Shown: positions 1 to 11,856 of the stretch, piece after piece
Numbering within the stretch: position 1 is the first letter of the stretch
Layout of the letters: each line of letters starts with the position of its first letter
Assembly (NCBI GenBank): GCA_022432975.1
Contig: CM039508.1
Location: 19,247,779 to 19,311,778, forward strand
Source of the DNA: Begonia masoniana
Taxonomy: Eukaryota; Streptophyta; Magnoliopsida; Cucurbitales; Begoniaceae
Length of the DNA stretch: 64,000 nt
Direction: 5' to 3'
Notes under the pieces: generated by a model
Told to the model about the DNA's origin: nothing
The model's input: only the letters and a program-made list of their open reading frames with translations
The model's database searches: none
Translations under genes and position numbers: made by a program

Positions 1-277
1 TAGAGAATCTCAAACAAGCAGCTCACGGTTGGAGTGCTGAGTTAGCGGGAGACGCAAGGTTTGAGGTCAGCAACAACAACGAAAATTTTTCGTTGACCTG
101 AATGAAGGTGTGTGCGCATGTCGGAGGTGGGAGCTTACTGGCATCCCATGTGTTCATGTCATTCCATGCTTTTATTTCATGAGAGAGCCGGTGGAAAATT
201 TCGTCCATATATACTATCATCGGGATACATATTTAGAGATGTACTCAAATTTTATTCGTCCCATTAATGGCCAATAG
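1..277 (+). pseudogene. MULE transposase, C-terminal fragment (copy A)
   Basis: This is the end of the second exon of a MuDR/MULE transposase, truncated by the window edge and nearly identical to 29,936-30,213. It covers the region with a SWIM-type zinc finger (CACRR...GIPCVH), which in this family lies after the DDE core. A one-base deletion near position 77 relative to copy B shifts the frame, so copy A cannot encode the same protein. It ends at an in-frame TAG (275-277) that is also present in copy B, so that stop predates the duplication. The indel could be real or a consensus error. Confidence 0.85.
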
Positions 278-565
278 ATGTGGCCGGCAGCAGAGAATCG
301 GATCCCAATCGTTCCACCCGAGAGAAGGCCCCAACCTAGTAGGCCGAAGAAGAAAAGAGTGCGCGATGTCTATGAGCCTTCTACGTCAATAATTTCTAAG
401 AGGAAGTCTACGATGTCGTGTGGTAAATGTCGGCGTCAAGGGCATAACAGTCGCACATGTCCTGAGAGGGGATCCAGTTCAGGTGCTGCTGCTTCGCGTG
501 ACACATTTATGGGTTTCCAGACATTAGACGGGACTCAGATATATTTTTTCACCTTACTCTCTTAA
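278..565 (+). pseudogene. Zinc-knuckle tail of MULE transposase (copy A)
   Basis: This 95-residue open frame follows the TAG at 275-277 directly and in the same frame. It has a basic stretch (RPKKKRVRD) and a CCHC zinc knuckle, CGKCRRQGHNSRTC, the usual C-terminal part of plant MULE transposases, thought to aid nucleic-acid binding. I read it as the tail of the upstream transposase and not as a separate gene: it starts at once after the stop and continues the family architecture. The last residues (after GTQ) come from reading into what looks like an intron. Confidence 0.7.
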
Positions 566-2180
566 CAAACTAAGATTATTATGTTCTAATATAACTGTCA
601 TCGCGTGTAGGAATCTACTACACGTGGCCATGGAATATGATTATGGATCTCAAGCGATGACAAGGACATTCTGCAGCAGCTTCATTTTATGGATTTTGTC
701 TATTGTAACCTAATTTATAGTAGTTAGTTTGATTTATTTTAGTTGGATGTAAATATATAGTAGTTACATGTAAATATATTAGTTTGATTTAGTTTAGTAG
801 TTTGATTTAGTTTATTAGTTTGATATAGTAGTTACATGTAAATATATTAGTTTCTATTGTAACTAAAATAAACTTAGTTTGATTTATTTTAGTTGGATGT
901 AAATATATAGTAGTTACATGACACATTTATGGGTTTCCAGATATTAGACGAGACTCAGGTATATTTTTTCACCTTACTCTCTTAACAAACTAAGATTATT
1001 ATGTTCTAATATAACTGTCATTGCGTGTAGGAATCTACTACACGCGGCCATGAAATATGATTATGGATCTCAGGCAATGACAAGGACATTCTGCAGCAGC
1101 TTCATTTTTATGGAATTTGTCTATTGTAACCTAATTTATAGTAGTTAGTTTGATTTATTTTAGTTGGATGTAAATATATAGTAGTTACATGTAAATATAT
1201 TATTTTGATTTAGTTTAGTAGTTTGATTTAGTTTATTAGTTTGATATAGTAGTTACATGTAAATATATTAGTTTCTATTGTAACTAAAATAAACTTAGTT
1301 TGATTTATTTTAGTTGGATGTAAATATATAGTAGTTACATGACACATTTATGGGTTTCCAGATATTAGACGGGACTCAGGTATATTTTTTCACCTTACTC
1401 TCTTAACAAACTAAGATTATTATGTTCTAATATAACTGTCATTGCATGTAGGAATCTACTACACGCGGCCATGGAATATAATTATGGATCTCAGGCGATG
1501 ACAAGGACATTCTGCAGCAGCTTCATTTTATGGATTTTGTCTATTGTAACCTAATTTATAGTAGTTAGTTTGATTTATTTTAGTTGGATGTAAATATATA
1601 GTAGTTACATGTAAATATATTAGTTTGATTTAGTTTAGTAGTTTGATTTAGTTTATTAGTTTGATATAGTAGTTACATGTAAATATATTAGTTTCTATTG
1701 TAACTAAAATAAACTTAGTTTGATTTATTTTAGTTGGATGTAAATATATAGTAGGTACATGACACATTTATGGGTTTCCAGATATTAGACGGGACTCAGA
1801 TATATTTTTTCACCTTACTCTCTTAACAAACTAAGATTATTATGTTCTAATATAACTGTCATTGTGTGTAGGAATCTACTACACGCGGCCATGGAATATG
1901 ATTATGGATCTCAGGCGATGACAAGGACATTTTGCAGCAGCTTCATTTTATGGATTTTGTCTATTGTAACCTAATTTATAGTAGTTAGTTTGATTTATTT
2001 TAGTTGGATGTAAATATATAGTAGTTACATGTAAATATATTAGTTTGATTTAGTTTAGTAGTTTGATTTAGTTTATTAGTTTGCTATAGTAGTTACATGT
2101 AAATATATTAGTTTCTATTATAACTAAAATAAACTTAGTTTGATTTATATTAGTTGGATGTAAATATATAGTAGTTACAT
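499..2180 (+). repeat. 420-bp tandem repeat, 4 units (copy A)
   Basis: Units begin at about 499, 919, 1,340 and 1,760 with ACACATTTATGGGTTTCCAG. Each contains the last codons of the transposase exon, a short intron-like segment ending TGCGTGTAG, a second exon-like segment (GAATCTACTACACGCGGCC) and an AT-rich stretch rich in TTAGTTTGATTTAG. The array duplicates the 3' end of the transposase gene, including a splice junction. Copy B has six units. Confidence 0.9.
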
Positions 2181-2293
2181 GTATTTTGGTTGGATGCATT
2201 TGATATTAGGTGTAAAATACTGGACCTATTTGGGCTGTCGAATTTGCAAGATGATACTAGCTATGGAGGAGTCAAAAAACAAAGGAAACTCTG
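2150..2293 (+). repeat. Left arm of an internal inverted repeat (copy A)
   Basis: The segment from TTAGTTGGATGTAAATATAT to GGAAACTCT recurs in reverse complement on the far side of the gypsy element. There it is split by the solo LTR into 11,857-11,898 and 15,158-15,260. The arms are about 140 bp and bracket the possible captured gene fragment. The same layout is present in copy B. Confidence 0.75.
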
Positions 2294-2299
2294 CCCAAT

Positions 2300-2695
2300 T
2301 TTTTTCTCACTTGTGAATAATCAATTTTTCAACTACCTTAGTTGCAACATGCACATCTGTAGTTCTGGTAACTTCCGCAGATCCGCCAAAGGAATTGTCA
2401 GTAACACCATTTTCTGCTGGTCTTACACTGATTTGAGGAGAAACTGATCTTCAACCTGGGGAATCTACAACAACGTTTACATCTGAATTTGTAGGAACCT
2501 CATAAAGCCCACCAAGTAAATCCTCTGTATTAGAAACACGAGCTGCATCTTCAAATGGTCTTAAATTGATTTTGGGAGAAACAATACTACAACCTGGGGA
2601 GAACAACTCACTTGATGGTGCGACATGTGCTGTTACTACAGAGGATTTGTTGTGTAGGCTTCCGGACGATGACGATGGGGACAACAAATCCTATG
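2300..2695 (-). pseudogene. Possible captured gene fragment with peptide repeats (copy A)
   Basis: On the - strand, 2,451-2,687 is open for 78 residues with a Ser-rich start. After one TGA the same frame continues to about 2,330. The two halves resemble each other: a block around SPGCSIVSPKINLRPFED is echoed after the stop by SVSPQISVRPAEN. That looks like an internal peptide repeat and supports past coding. It lies between the arms of an inverted repeat and is cut off on its 5' side by the gypsy insertion. I do not recognise the protein. MULEs often carry host gene pieces, so capture is an inference. Confidence 0.4.
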
Positions 2696-2700
2696 TAGTA
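2696..2700. repeat. Target-site duplication of gypsy element, left (copy A)
   Basis: TAGTA lies immediately before the 5' LTR and is repeated immediately after the 3' LTR (11,193-11,197). Five bases is the normal Ty3/gypsy duplication size. Confidence 0.95.
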
Positions 2701-5310
2701 TGTAATATCCGGTTTGTACGGACCTTTGATTATATTATTAGTGGCATTTTTGGTAAATATATCAAATCAGGTCCGTTTCACAAAAAGAAAGCGTCATTAC
2801 GATCCTAACGAATAATAAGAATTTTAAGGAATTTACGGAAATTTTCGGAGATCAAACACTATATTCCGAGTAAATACGCTTTTCGTAATGTAAGAGACGT
2901 TCTCGTAAAAATAACAAATGAGATCCAAATGGAGAACGGACAGTTTTAATAAAGCCCTGGTGATGAATATGAGTTGTTGGCAAAATATGGAATTTTCGAA
3001 AATCCGAATCGAAGGACGATTAACGAACCGAACGACGAAACTAATATAAAAACTTAAGAAAGGGCAAAATCGTATTTGAGTATTTAATTTTTATTATCTA
3101 TTAAAAGGCAATATGCCTTAGTGATTTTCCAACGAAAGTCACTCCAGAGAAGAACACTTCTCTGTTTCTTTCTCCCTCCCTCGCGCGAAACCTACTTGGC
3201 CGCCGGCGATCCGACGTTCCGACCTCCGATTTCTCGTCCGTTCTTCGTGATTCTTCCTCCTCTCGCTACCCTCGGTATGTAGCTTTAGTCTTCGGTCGTT
3301 TATTTCGAGTTTTGGTTCGATTTAGGGTTAGGGTTTAAATTAGGTTTTCCGTTAAAAACGCGATTTAGGCTTCGTAATTAATAGGTTAGCTATAATTACG
3401 TATATATTGAACGTATTGAACGTTATTGGACGAAGAAAAGTCGATTTGCGAAAAAGTTAAAAATTGGAAAATTTCCGGGTTTTTGAGGAAAACTCGTTAA
3501 ATGAGATTTCGGATTATCGAGCCTTAATTGACGTTCTAAATGCTTTGGTTGGCTAAGTTGGAATTTAGGAAATTCATTAGTTAAGGATTTTATAATTTGA
3601 ATGTTTATAATTCAAATTGGTTTTAACGGCAATATCGTGTTTTGTCTCAGACACGACTCCCGTGGACGAAGTTTGAGATCCAGCGCGCTCAAGGTAAGTT
3701 CTCGTGACTTGCTTGACCGAAAGGTCTACACCATACTTCGTCGTCGTATCAAGGATCCTTGAGGGTTCCTTGTTTTACGTTGTTTAGGTTGGGTAGTTAG
3801 GTTAATTGTTATAGGTTATTGTTATATTGTCTGCTGATATGAACTGTTTGTTTACTTTCCGCTGATATGAACTGTTCATGCATCACGGTTTTCGAAAGTC
3901 ATGAAAAGGAATTTCTGCACGTGTTTTAAGAAAAGGAACGTATATCTGAAATGAAATCTGTAACGGAATCTGAATGAATAAACGTAATCTGTCTGTTTCT
4001 GGTCACGCGAGATGGGGCTCAGGCACGGCTTGTGCGTGTTGCAAGCGTGTACCCCCCCTCTCTAACCCCACGGGGTAGTCCAACCGCCGGACGGGCCCCC
4101 TTGGGTTAGTGGTCGAGGTCTCGGTGACAATTTTTTCTGTCTGTGACGTAATGAATCTGTAATCTGTAATTCTGTATCTGTAATCTGAATCTGAGCATGA
4201 TTTCTGAATGGCATACGCACGCATGCATCTGCATTTACGTAGCTTACTGAGATTTCAATATCTCATATGTGTCTGTATGGTGTAGGTGATCTGCTAGGTG
4301 ACGTAGATCCAGGTGAGGACGACGTTCCTCCTCCTGATGTCGGAGGCAGTTGATGGATGATTCTCGTGGGAGTGCGCTGGGCAGTCGAGGCGCAATATGA
4401 CCCGTGGGGATTGTATGTCTGAACTCTGGGTTTATTTGGGATGTTTTGAGTTGATATTGTATAGTATACTTAGGTTGTTTGGATCTGGATAGGGATTAGA
4501 TAACGGTTTGGTAATTGTATGTAAAACGTTGCGGTTTAAACTGTTTAATGAATGTTTGGAAACGTTTTGATTGGTTTTAGGTTGATACGGTTATGCTCGA
4601 TGTTTGGAGCTATCCACGGCAGTGGACTTTCGCAAGTCCGACTCGAGTCGATTGAGTTTAGAATACGTTTCAATTGGATTTAAGTAGATTTAAGTTGTGA
4701 GTTATATGGAAATTTGGTGTAAGAAAAGGAGGTTTGCTCTCTGGAAATCGGGATTCCAGAGAGCAAACAGATATGTTAAATGCTGTAAAAAGGATAAGTG
4801 TTGAAGGTTGGAAGTCTGAAGGCTGAAGGAGGGAATCGCTGCATGCTTGCAGCGATCGATCTCTGCTGCAGAGCAGAGATCGATCGCTGCCATAGCTAGC
4901 AGTGATCGAGATCGCTGCCGAGTGCAGCGATCGATCTCTGCACGGCGCAGAGATCGTTCGCTGTGGTTGCCTTCCAGTGCAGCGATCGATCTCTGCTGCC
5001 GAGCAGAGATCGATCGCTGCTCAGCGACAGCACTCGGCGACCGAGCGCTGCATATAGCAGCGCCTGGTCGCTGCTACTTTTGAGGGCAGAATTCTGATTC
5101 TGCCCTCCCATTCTTTTTATATGTTTTAAGGTTTTATTTAAATGTTTATAGTTGTTTAAATGCTTTTAAGGTTCAAATTTAATTCCGATTTCAGTTCTGT
5201 TTTCAACTTCAGTTTTTATTCCGCACAAAGTTTTATTTAAAGCATAGAAAAGTAAAAAGTATAAAATGAAAATTATTACGGAAATACGGGTACGGAATTA
5301 GGGTGTTACA
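2701..5310 (+). repeat. 5' LTR of gypsy element (copy A)
   Basis: It runs from TGTAATATCCGG to GGGTGTTACA and is about 2.6 kb. It contains a telo-box-like TTTAGGGTTAGGGTTT near 3,324 and a cluster of GATCGATC hairpins at about 4,840-5,075. Further stem-loops lie near 4,732-4,764 (TTTGCTCTCTGG paired with CCAGAGAGCAAA) and 5,081-5,107 (GAGGGCAGAAT paired with ATTCTGCCCTC). It carries the 5'-LTR-specific variant CTAGCAGTGATCGAG, shared with the 5' LTR of copy B. Confidence 0.93.
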
Positions 5311-5314
5311 ATTA

Positions 5315-5325
5315 TGGTATCAGAG
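5315..5325 (+). other. Primer-binding site (initiator tRNA-Met type)
   Basis: TGGTATCAGAG starts four bases after the 5' LTR. This matches the 3' end of plant initiator tRNA-Met, the usual primer for Ty3/gypsy reverse transcription. Confidence 0.85.
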
Positions 5326-5471
5326 TCCCCGGGTTTTAAAATCGATTCTGTAGACTGCTCGACTGCGCAGCACTACGCGGACATCCTTCATCAACTGTAA
5401 GTCTGTTTACTGCTTTGTTTGATTTCAGTTTCTTAGATTATCTGTTTAAATTTTATAGGAGTTCTATAAAT

Positions 5472-6923
5472 ATGACTCGGGGAAGGGATCCGAGAGACGA
5501 TGCGATGGATCGTCTTACCGATTTGATAGAACGCCAGTCTCAGCATATGGACCGGCAGCGCAGCAGATTACGGATTTAGTAAATCGTGAGACACAGCGAG
5601 AGAATCAGAGGGCCCAGGAGCTAGTAGTCCCTGTTAATCAGGGTATGCAGAGGTTCCAAGGCTTACGTCCTCCAGTATTTGACGGTCAGCATCGGATCCG
5701 ACTCGTGCCGAGGAGGTGGATCAGAGTTTATGGAGGCTATGCTAAATTATGCAGAGGTCGGCAACGGGAGCAAGGTGGCTTATGCTACCTTTCACTTAGC
5801 GATGGATGCCCGTTTCTGGTGGGATTCAATCAAGGTGACGACGGACGTATCTATTATGACATGGGATCGATTCAAGTTCCTATTCTTCGATAAGTATTTC
5901 AGCCGCACGCTGAGAGTGGCTAAGAGGAACGAGTTCTGCGCTGAAGCAGACCGGTTCAGTGCTGATTATATCCGGAGGTTCGATGCACTATCTAGATTTG
6001 CACCACGCCTTGTCAGCGACAATGAGGAGAAGGTGCATCAGTTTATGGAGGGGCTTAATCCTGAGATCGGATGCACGTGGTTGTCTCAGGTATTATTGAT
6101 GTGCCCTTTTCTGACATTACAAGCTAGAGCTCTGGATATAGAGGCTGCCAGGGCCACTTGTGTTCGACCGAGGGAGCCAGCTAAGGGCTTCTTCAGAGAG
6201 ATCCGACCTCAGCCTCGAATCAGGGATGGCAACCTGGAGCACCGCCACCTCAGCCACAGCCTAGGGGTGTGAAGAGACCTCTCGAGGGGGGTGTTGACCG
6301 GGGTAAGGGAAAGCAGGTACAGGGTGCTTCTCAGATGCCCTGGTGCCCTAGATACCAGAAGGAGCACAGCGGCGAGTGCCGAGTTGGCACGAACAAATGT
6401 TTTAGGATGCGGAGATATCGCCACTTTGTCAGAGATTGTCCACTACAGAGCCGAGATCAGATAGGCGGAGATCAGCGGAGAGTTATGCCGAGGGTCTTTG
6501 CATTTATTGAGCCGGGCGACGTTGATGATAGGCTCAGCCTGCCGTGATTGCAGTACTATTTTGCTTATTGGCGCTACTGTATTTACTCTGATGGATACAG
6601 GAGCTACACACTCCTTCGTATCGACTACATGTATGGCTAGATTGGGGCTAGAATCTGAGTTAGGCTGGAGTCGAGTATAGCGTTATGCTGCCTTCTGGAG
6701 AGCGTATGCAGTCCGGAATCGCATTCTCCAGGGCAATATTGTCTCGGTGGGGAGTATTACCCTTTATGCTCGTTTGCTAGTTATGAGCATAGAGCGGTAC
6801 GATCTTATTTTGGGGATGGACTGGCTAGCACAGCCTTCGCCACCATCGATTGTCGCTCCGGGATTGTGACCTTCCGACCCCCGGATAAAGCCGAGTTTTC
6901 CTATCAGGCGAGGAAACCGATTG
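5472..6923 (+). pseudogene. gag-protease, frameshifted (copy A)
   Basis: The start ([15 protein letters not shown]) and order match the intact frame at 36,175-37,629. Small indels relative to copy B break it repeatedly, for example near 5,560, 5,690, 5,715, 5,935, 6,065, 6,410 and 6,530. The zinc knuckle is disrupted, while the protease motif DTGATHSF survives at about 6,596-6,619. The breaks are nearly all single-base gains or losses, which fits either decay or poor consensus in this copy. Confidence 0.85.
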
Positions 6924-8538
6924 ACTGGATCGCCTATCTCTTATTCTATGGAGGTCAACGAGCAGTTCAAAGGTGCGTGCTCTATTTATTGGCCTCTGTC
7001 TTTAATTGTCAGTTGCTCAGCGGAGTGAAGCCGAGCGACATTCCTGTTGTCAGAGAGTTCTCTGGCATATTCCTTGATGATCGTCCCGGATTACCACCAG
7101 GCCGGGAGATTGAGTTCATTATTGACGTATATCCTAACTCTGCACCGAGGTTTAAGAACCCATACCAGTTGGCACCAGCCGAGTTGAGTGAGTTGAGGAC
7201 TCAGCTCGATGAGTTATTGGAGAAAGGTTTCATTCGACCCAGTGTTTCACCCTGGGGTGCGCCTGTTCTATTCGACAAGAAGAAAGGCGGGACCCTCAGG
7301 ATGTGCATTGACTACGGGGAGTACCAAGATGTACCGGGATTTGAGACAGCACTTCTGGTGGCCGAACATGAAGAGGGAGGTTGCCAAGTACGTTGAGACC
7401 TGCCTAGTATGTCAGCAAGTAAGGCGGAGCACCGGAGACCCGCTGGAACGCTGTTACCACTGTCGATTCCGGAGTGGAAGTGGGAGCAGATCTCCATGGA
7501 TTTCATTGTGGGGCTCCCGAGGACTACGAGAGGCCATGACGGCATTGGGTTATTGTGGACCGATTGACAAAGTCGGCTCACTTTTTTGCCTGTAAGATGA
7601 CATCGTCTATGGATCAGCTCGCCAAGCTCTATGTACAGGAGATTGTGAAGTTGCACGGAGTGCCGGTTTCTATTGTTCTCTTGATCGAGATCCGAGGTTT
7701 ACATCGAAGTTCTGGAAGAGTTTGCATAGAGCTAGGGGGACTCAGCTTAACTTCAGCACAGCGTTTCATCCTCAGACTGATGGTCAGACAGAGAGGACGA
7801 ATCAATTTTGGAGGATATGCTCAGAGCGTGTGTGCTTGAGTTTCAGGGATCGCGGAGCAGATATTTGCCACTAATCGAGTTCTCGTACAACAACAGCTTC
7901 CAGGCTACTATCGGTATGGCTCCGTACGAAGCCTTATATGGTCGAAAGTGCAGATCTCCGCTGTATTGGGACGAGGTTGGCGAGGCCAGCGTCGTTGGAC
8001 CTGAGATTCTGCAGCAAACGGCAGAGAAGATTGCCATTATTCGACAGCGCATCGAGGTAGCTCAGAGCAGACAGAAGAGCTATGCTGACACCAGACGGAG
8101 GAGAGCTAGAGTTCGAGGAAGGTGACGAGGTTTACCTTAAAGTTTCTCCGTTCAAAGGCGTTGCGAGATTCGGAAGGAGGGTAAGTTAAACCCTCGATAT
8201 GTGGGACCCTTTCCTATTCTGAAGAGGATCGGGAAGTTGGCGTACAGATTGCAGCTTCCGGCTTCTATGGAGGGTATCCACGACGTATTTCACGTATCTA
8301 TGCTTCGGAAGTGCTTGCGCGATCCGGTCGCATATCGTAGAGACTACAGAAATCGAGGGTGCAGCCTACCTTGAGCTATGAGGTGAGGGCCAGTACGTAT
8401 TTTGGAGCATTCCATCAAGGTTCTACGCACAAAGAATTCCGCTAGTCAAAGTTCTATGGCGGAATCACGAGGTGGAAGAGGCTACGTGGGAACGACAGCA
8501 GGATAGTGATGACTATGTATCCTGATTTGTTTGCATGA
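6924..8538 (+). pseudogene. pol remnant: RT start joined to integrase (copy A)
   Basis: It begins with the N-terminal part of a gypsy reverse transcriptase (…[13 protein letters not shown]…RMCIDY) and jumps at about 7,317 straight into integrase sequence ([14 protein letters not shown]). The catalytic YxDD region, RNase H and the two His of the integrase zinc-binding domain are missing. The same junction in copy B shows that the deletion predates the duplication. Extra indels in this copy break the integrase core and the chromodomain-like tail, which ends at TGA 8,536-8,538. Confidence 0.85.
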
Positions 8539-8564
8539 TTTAATTTGTGGACAAAATTCTGAAT

Positions 8565-8577
8565 AAGGAGGGTAGAA
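8565..8577 (+). other. Polypurine tract of gypsy element (copy A)
   Basis: AAGGAGGGTAGAA lies immediately upstream of the 3' LTR, where plus-strand synthesis is primed. Confidence 0.8.
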
Positions 8578-11192
8578 TGTAATATCCGGTTTGTACGGAC
8601 CTTTGATTATATTATTAGTGGCATTTTGGTAAATATATCAAATCAGGGTCCGTTTCACAAAAAGAAAGCGTCATTACGATCCTAACGAATAATAAGAATT
8701 TAAGGAATTTACGGAAATTTTCGGAGATCAAACACTATATTCCGAGTAAATACGCCTTTTCGTAATGTAAGAGACGTTCTCGTAAAAATAACAAATGAGA
8801 TCCAAATGGAGAACGGACAGTTTTAATAAAGCCCTGGTGATGAATATGAGTTGTTGGCAAAATATGGAATTTTCGAAAATCCGAATCGAAGGACGATAAC
8901 GAACCGAACGACGAAACTAATATAAAAATTAAGAAAGGGCAAAATCGTCATTTGAGTATTTACTTTTTATTATCTATTAAAAGGCAATATGCCTTAGTGA
9001 TTTTCCAACGAAAGTCACTCCAGAGAAGAACACTTCTCTGTTTCTTTCTCCCTCCCTCGCGCGAAACTTACTTGGCCGCCGGCGATCCGACGTTCCGACC
9101 TCCGATTTCTCGTCCGTTCTTCGTGATTCTTCCTCCTCTCGCTACCCTCGGTATGTAGCTTTAGTCTTCGGTCGTTTATTTTGAGTTTTGGTTCGATTTA
9201 GGGTTAGGGTTTAAATTAGGTTTTCTGTTAAAAACGCGATTTAGGCTTCGTAATTAATAGGTTAGCTATAATTACGTATATATTGAACGTATTGAACGTT
9301 ATTGGACGAAGAAAAGTCGATTTGTGAAAAAGTTAAAAATTGGTAAATTTCTGGGTTTTTGAGGAAAACTCGTTAAATGAGATTTCAGATTATCGAGCCT
9401 TAATTGACGTTCTAAATGCTTTGGTTGGCTAAGTTGGAATTTAGGAAATTCATTAGTTAAGGATTTTATAATTTGAATGTTATAATTCAAATTGGTTTTA
9501 ACGGCAAATATCGTGTTTGTCTCAGACACGACTCCCGTGGACGAAGTTTGAGATCCAGCGCGCTCAAGGTAAGTTCTCGTGACTTGCTTGACCGAAAGGT
9601 CTACACCATACTTCGTCGTCGTATCAAGGATCCTTGAGGGTTCCTTGTTTTACGTTGTTTAGGTTGGGTAGTTAGGTTAATTGTTTATAGGTTATGTTAT
9701 ATTGTCTGCTGATATGAACTGTTTGTTTACTTTCTGCTGATATGAACTGTTCATGCATCACGGTTTTCGAAAGTCATGAAAAGGAATTTCTGCACGTGTT
9801 TTAAGAAAAGGAACGTATATCTGAAATGAAATCTGTAACGGAATCTGAATGAATAAACGTAATCTGTCTGTTTCTGGTCACGCGAGATGGGGCTCAGGCA
9901 CGGCTGTGCGTGTTGCAAGCGTGTACCCCCCCTCTCTAACCCCACGGGGTAGTCCAACCGCCGGACGGGCCCCCTTGGGTTAGTGGGTCGAGGTCTCGGT
10001 GACAATTTTTTCTGTCTGTGACGTAATGAATCTGTAATCTGTAATTCTGTATCTGTAATATGAATCTGAGCATGATTTCTGAATGGCATACGCACGCATG
10101 CATCTGCATTTACGTAGCTTACTGAGATTTCAATATCTCATATGTGTCTGTATGGTGTAGGTGATCTGCTAGGTGACGTAGATCCAGGTGAGGACGACGT
10201 TCCTCCTCCTGATGTCGGAGGCAGTTGATGGATGATGCTCGTGGGAGTGCGCTGGGCAGTCAAGGCGCAATATGACCCGTGGGGATGTATGTCTGAACCT
10301 CTGGGTTTATTTTGGGATGTTTTGAGTTGATAATTGTATAGTATACTTAGGTTGTTTGGATCTGGATAGGGATTAGATAACGTTTTGGTAATTGTATGTA
10401 AAACGTTTCGGTTTAAACTGTTTAATGAATGTTTTGGAAACGTTTTGATTGGTTTTAGGTTGATACTGTTATGCTCGATGTTTGGAGCTATCCACGCAGT
10501 TGGACTTCGCAAAGTCCGACTCGAGTCGATTGAGTTTAGAATACGTTTAAATTGGATTTAAGTAGATTTAAGTTGTGAGTTATATGGAAATTTGGTGTAA
10601 AGAAAAGGAGGTTTGCTCTCTGGAAATCGGATTCCAGAGAGCAAACAGATATGTTAAATGCTGTAAAAGGATAAGTGTTGAAGGTTGGAAGTCTGAAGGC
10701 TGAAGGAGGAAATCGCTGCATGCTTGCAGCGATCGATCTCTGCTGCAGAGCAGAGATCGATCGATGCCATAGCTAGCAGCGATCGAGATCGCTGCCGAGT
10801 GCAGCGATCGATCTCTGCACGGCGCAGAGATCGTTCGCTGTGGTTGCCTTCCAGTGCAGCGATCGATCTCTGCTGCCGAGCAGAGATCGATCGCTTCTCA
10901 GCGACAGCACTCGGCGACCGAGCGCTGCATATAGCAGCGCCTGGTCGCTGCTACTTTTGAGGGCAGAATTCTGATTCTGCCCTCCCATTCTTTTATATGT
11001 TTTAAGGTTTTTATTTAAATGTTTTATAGTTGTTTTAAATGCTTTTAAGGTTCAAATTTAATTCCGATTTCAGTTCTGTTTTCAACTTCAGTTTTTATTC
11101 CGCACAAAGTTTTATTTAAAGCATAGAAAAGTAAAAAGTATAAAATGAAAAATTTATTACGGAAATACGGGTACGGAATTAGGGGTGTTACA
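8578..11192 (+). repeat. 3' LTR of gypsy element (copy A)
   Basis: It runs from TGTAATATCCGG to GGGTGTTACA, about 2.6 kb, and is closely similar to 2,701-5,310. It carries the variants CTAGCAGCGATCGAG (near 10,780) and GATCGCTTCTCAGCG (near 10,893). Both occur in the 3' LTR of copy B and not in either 5' LTR. Confidence 0.93.
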
Positions 11193-11197
11193 TAGTA
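11193..11197. repeat. Target-site duplication of gypsy element, right (copy A)
   Basis: TAGTA lies directly after the LTR end TTACA and matches 2,696-2,700. Confidence 0.95.
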
Positions 11198-11856
11198 ACA
11201 GCAAATGAGTTGTTTTGTTAAACTTCTGTTCTCCCGGAAGCTCAATTGAATTTATCAATCAAACATGATGGTTATGCTTGAATAAAATTTTACTTCTGTT
11301 ACATATAGGTTCTTAACTGCTTTATTTTTTACGTACATTTTTTTCTGGGCTCTTGTGATTGTATCAAACTAGCATTTAGTTACTACTTAGAGGTATTTCA
11401 CTCATATTTCCTTGAAAATAGCAGTTTTTAATATAAAAGAATTATTGCCTGTAATAGTGAGGCTAACATGTCATGCATTGAAATAATCTTTGGTGTAACA
11501 AACAAGATTAATGTTAATTTATATCTGATAATGTTTTGATGCAAACAAATAATGAGAGTGGTGCTTCAAATTTGGATTACGGGCATCGTGAGCACAAACA
11601 TTTTTATTGGTAATATGAAAGAACGTGTAATTCATACAAATTAACATTGTTTTAAAGAGAAAAAAAAAAGTTTTAGAATCTTTCTTCTCATTTACATTGC
11701 TTTGCAGAAAAAAAAATTTTAGAATCTTTTTTGATAGTATAGTAAATATTGTGGAAGTAAACCCTCAACAAAGAGAAAATAAAGAAAATATGCGAAGACG
11801 AAGACCTGAAAATTGAAGGGAAGAGAATGTCTTTTATTGATTTAAATAAAAAATTA
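11198..11856. other. AT-rich interior of the inverted-repeat segment, no gene seen
   Basis: This is the continuation, across the gypsy insertion, of the possible captured fragment at 2,300-2,695. I see only short frames and several A or T runs. It matches 41,897-42,555. It could be intron or untranslated sequence of a captured gene, but nothing identifies it. Confidence 0.5.

Larger units (their letters stand above)
2701..11192 (+). mobile_element. Ty3/gypsy LTR retrotransposon, chromovirus-like (copy A, decayed)
   Basis: A complete structural unit: 5' LTR (2,701-5,310), primer-binding site, gag-protease-pol remnants, polypurine tract and 3' LTR (8,578-11,192), bounded by TSD TAGTA. The chromodomain-like C-terminus of the integrase ([14 protein letters not shown]), the initiator-methionine primer site and the 2.6-kb LTRs suggest a Tekay/Del-type chromovirus; that lineage call rests on memory. 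All frames are broken by small indels. The reverse transcriptase core and RNase H are deleted, as in copy B. Confidence 0.93.

Noticed and set aside
278..565. Separate small zinc-finger gene
   Set aside because: It directly follows an in-frame TAG and matches the normal C-terminus of the transposase, so it is better read as its tail.
3318..3340. Telomere repeat
   Set aside because: Only about two TTTAGGG-like units occur, at the same LTR position in all four LTRs. It is a telo-box-like motif, not a telomere.
4847..5083. 78-codon and 71-codon frames on both strands, repeated in each gypsy LTR
   Set aside because: They arise from the palindromic GATCGATC hairpin cluster; symmetric DNA gives mirror frames.
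10138..10512. 124-codon protein on the - strand of the gypsy 3' LTR
   Set aside because: It lies in LTR sequence on the antisense strand; the other LTRs break it at different points.
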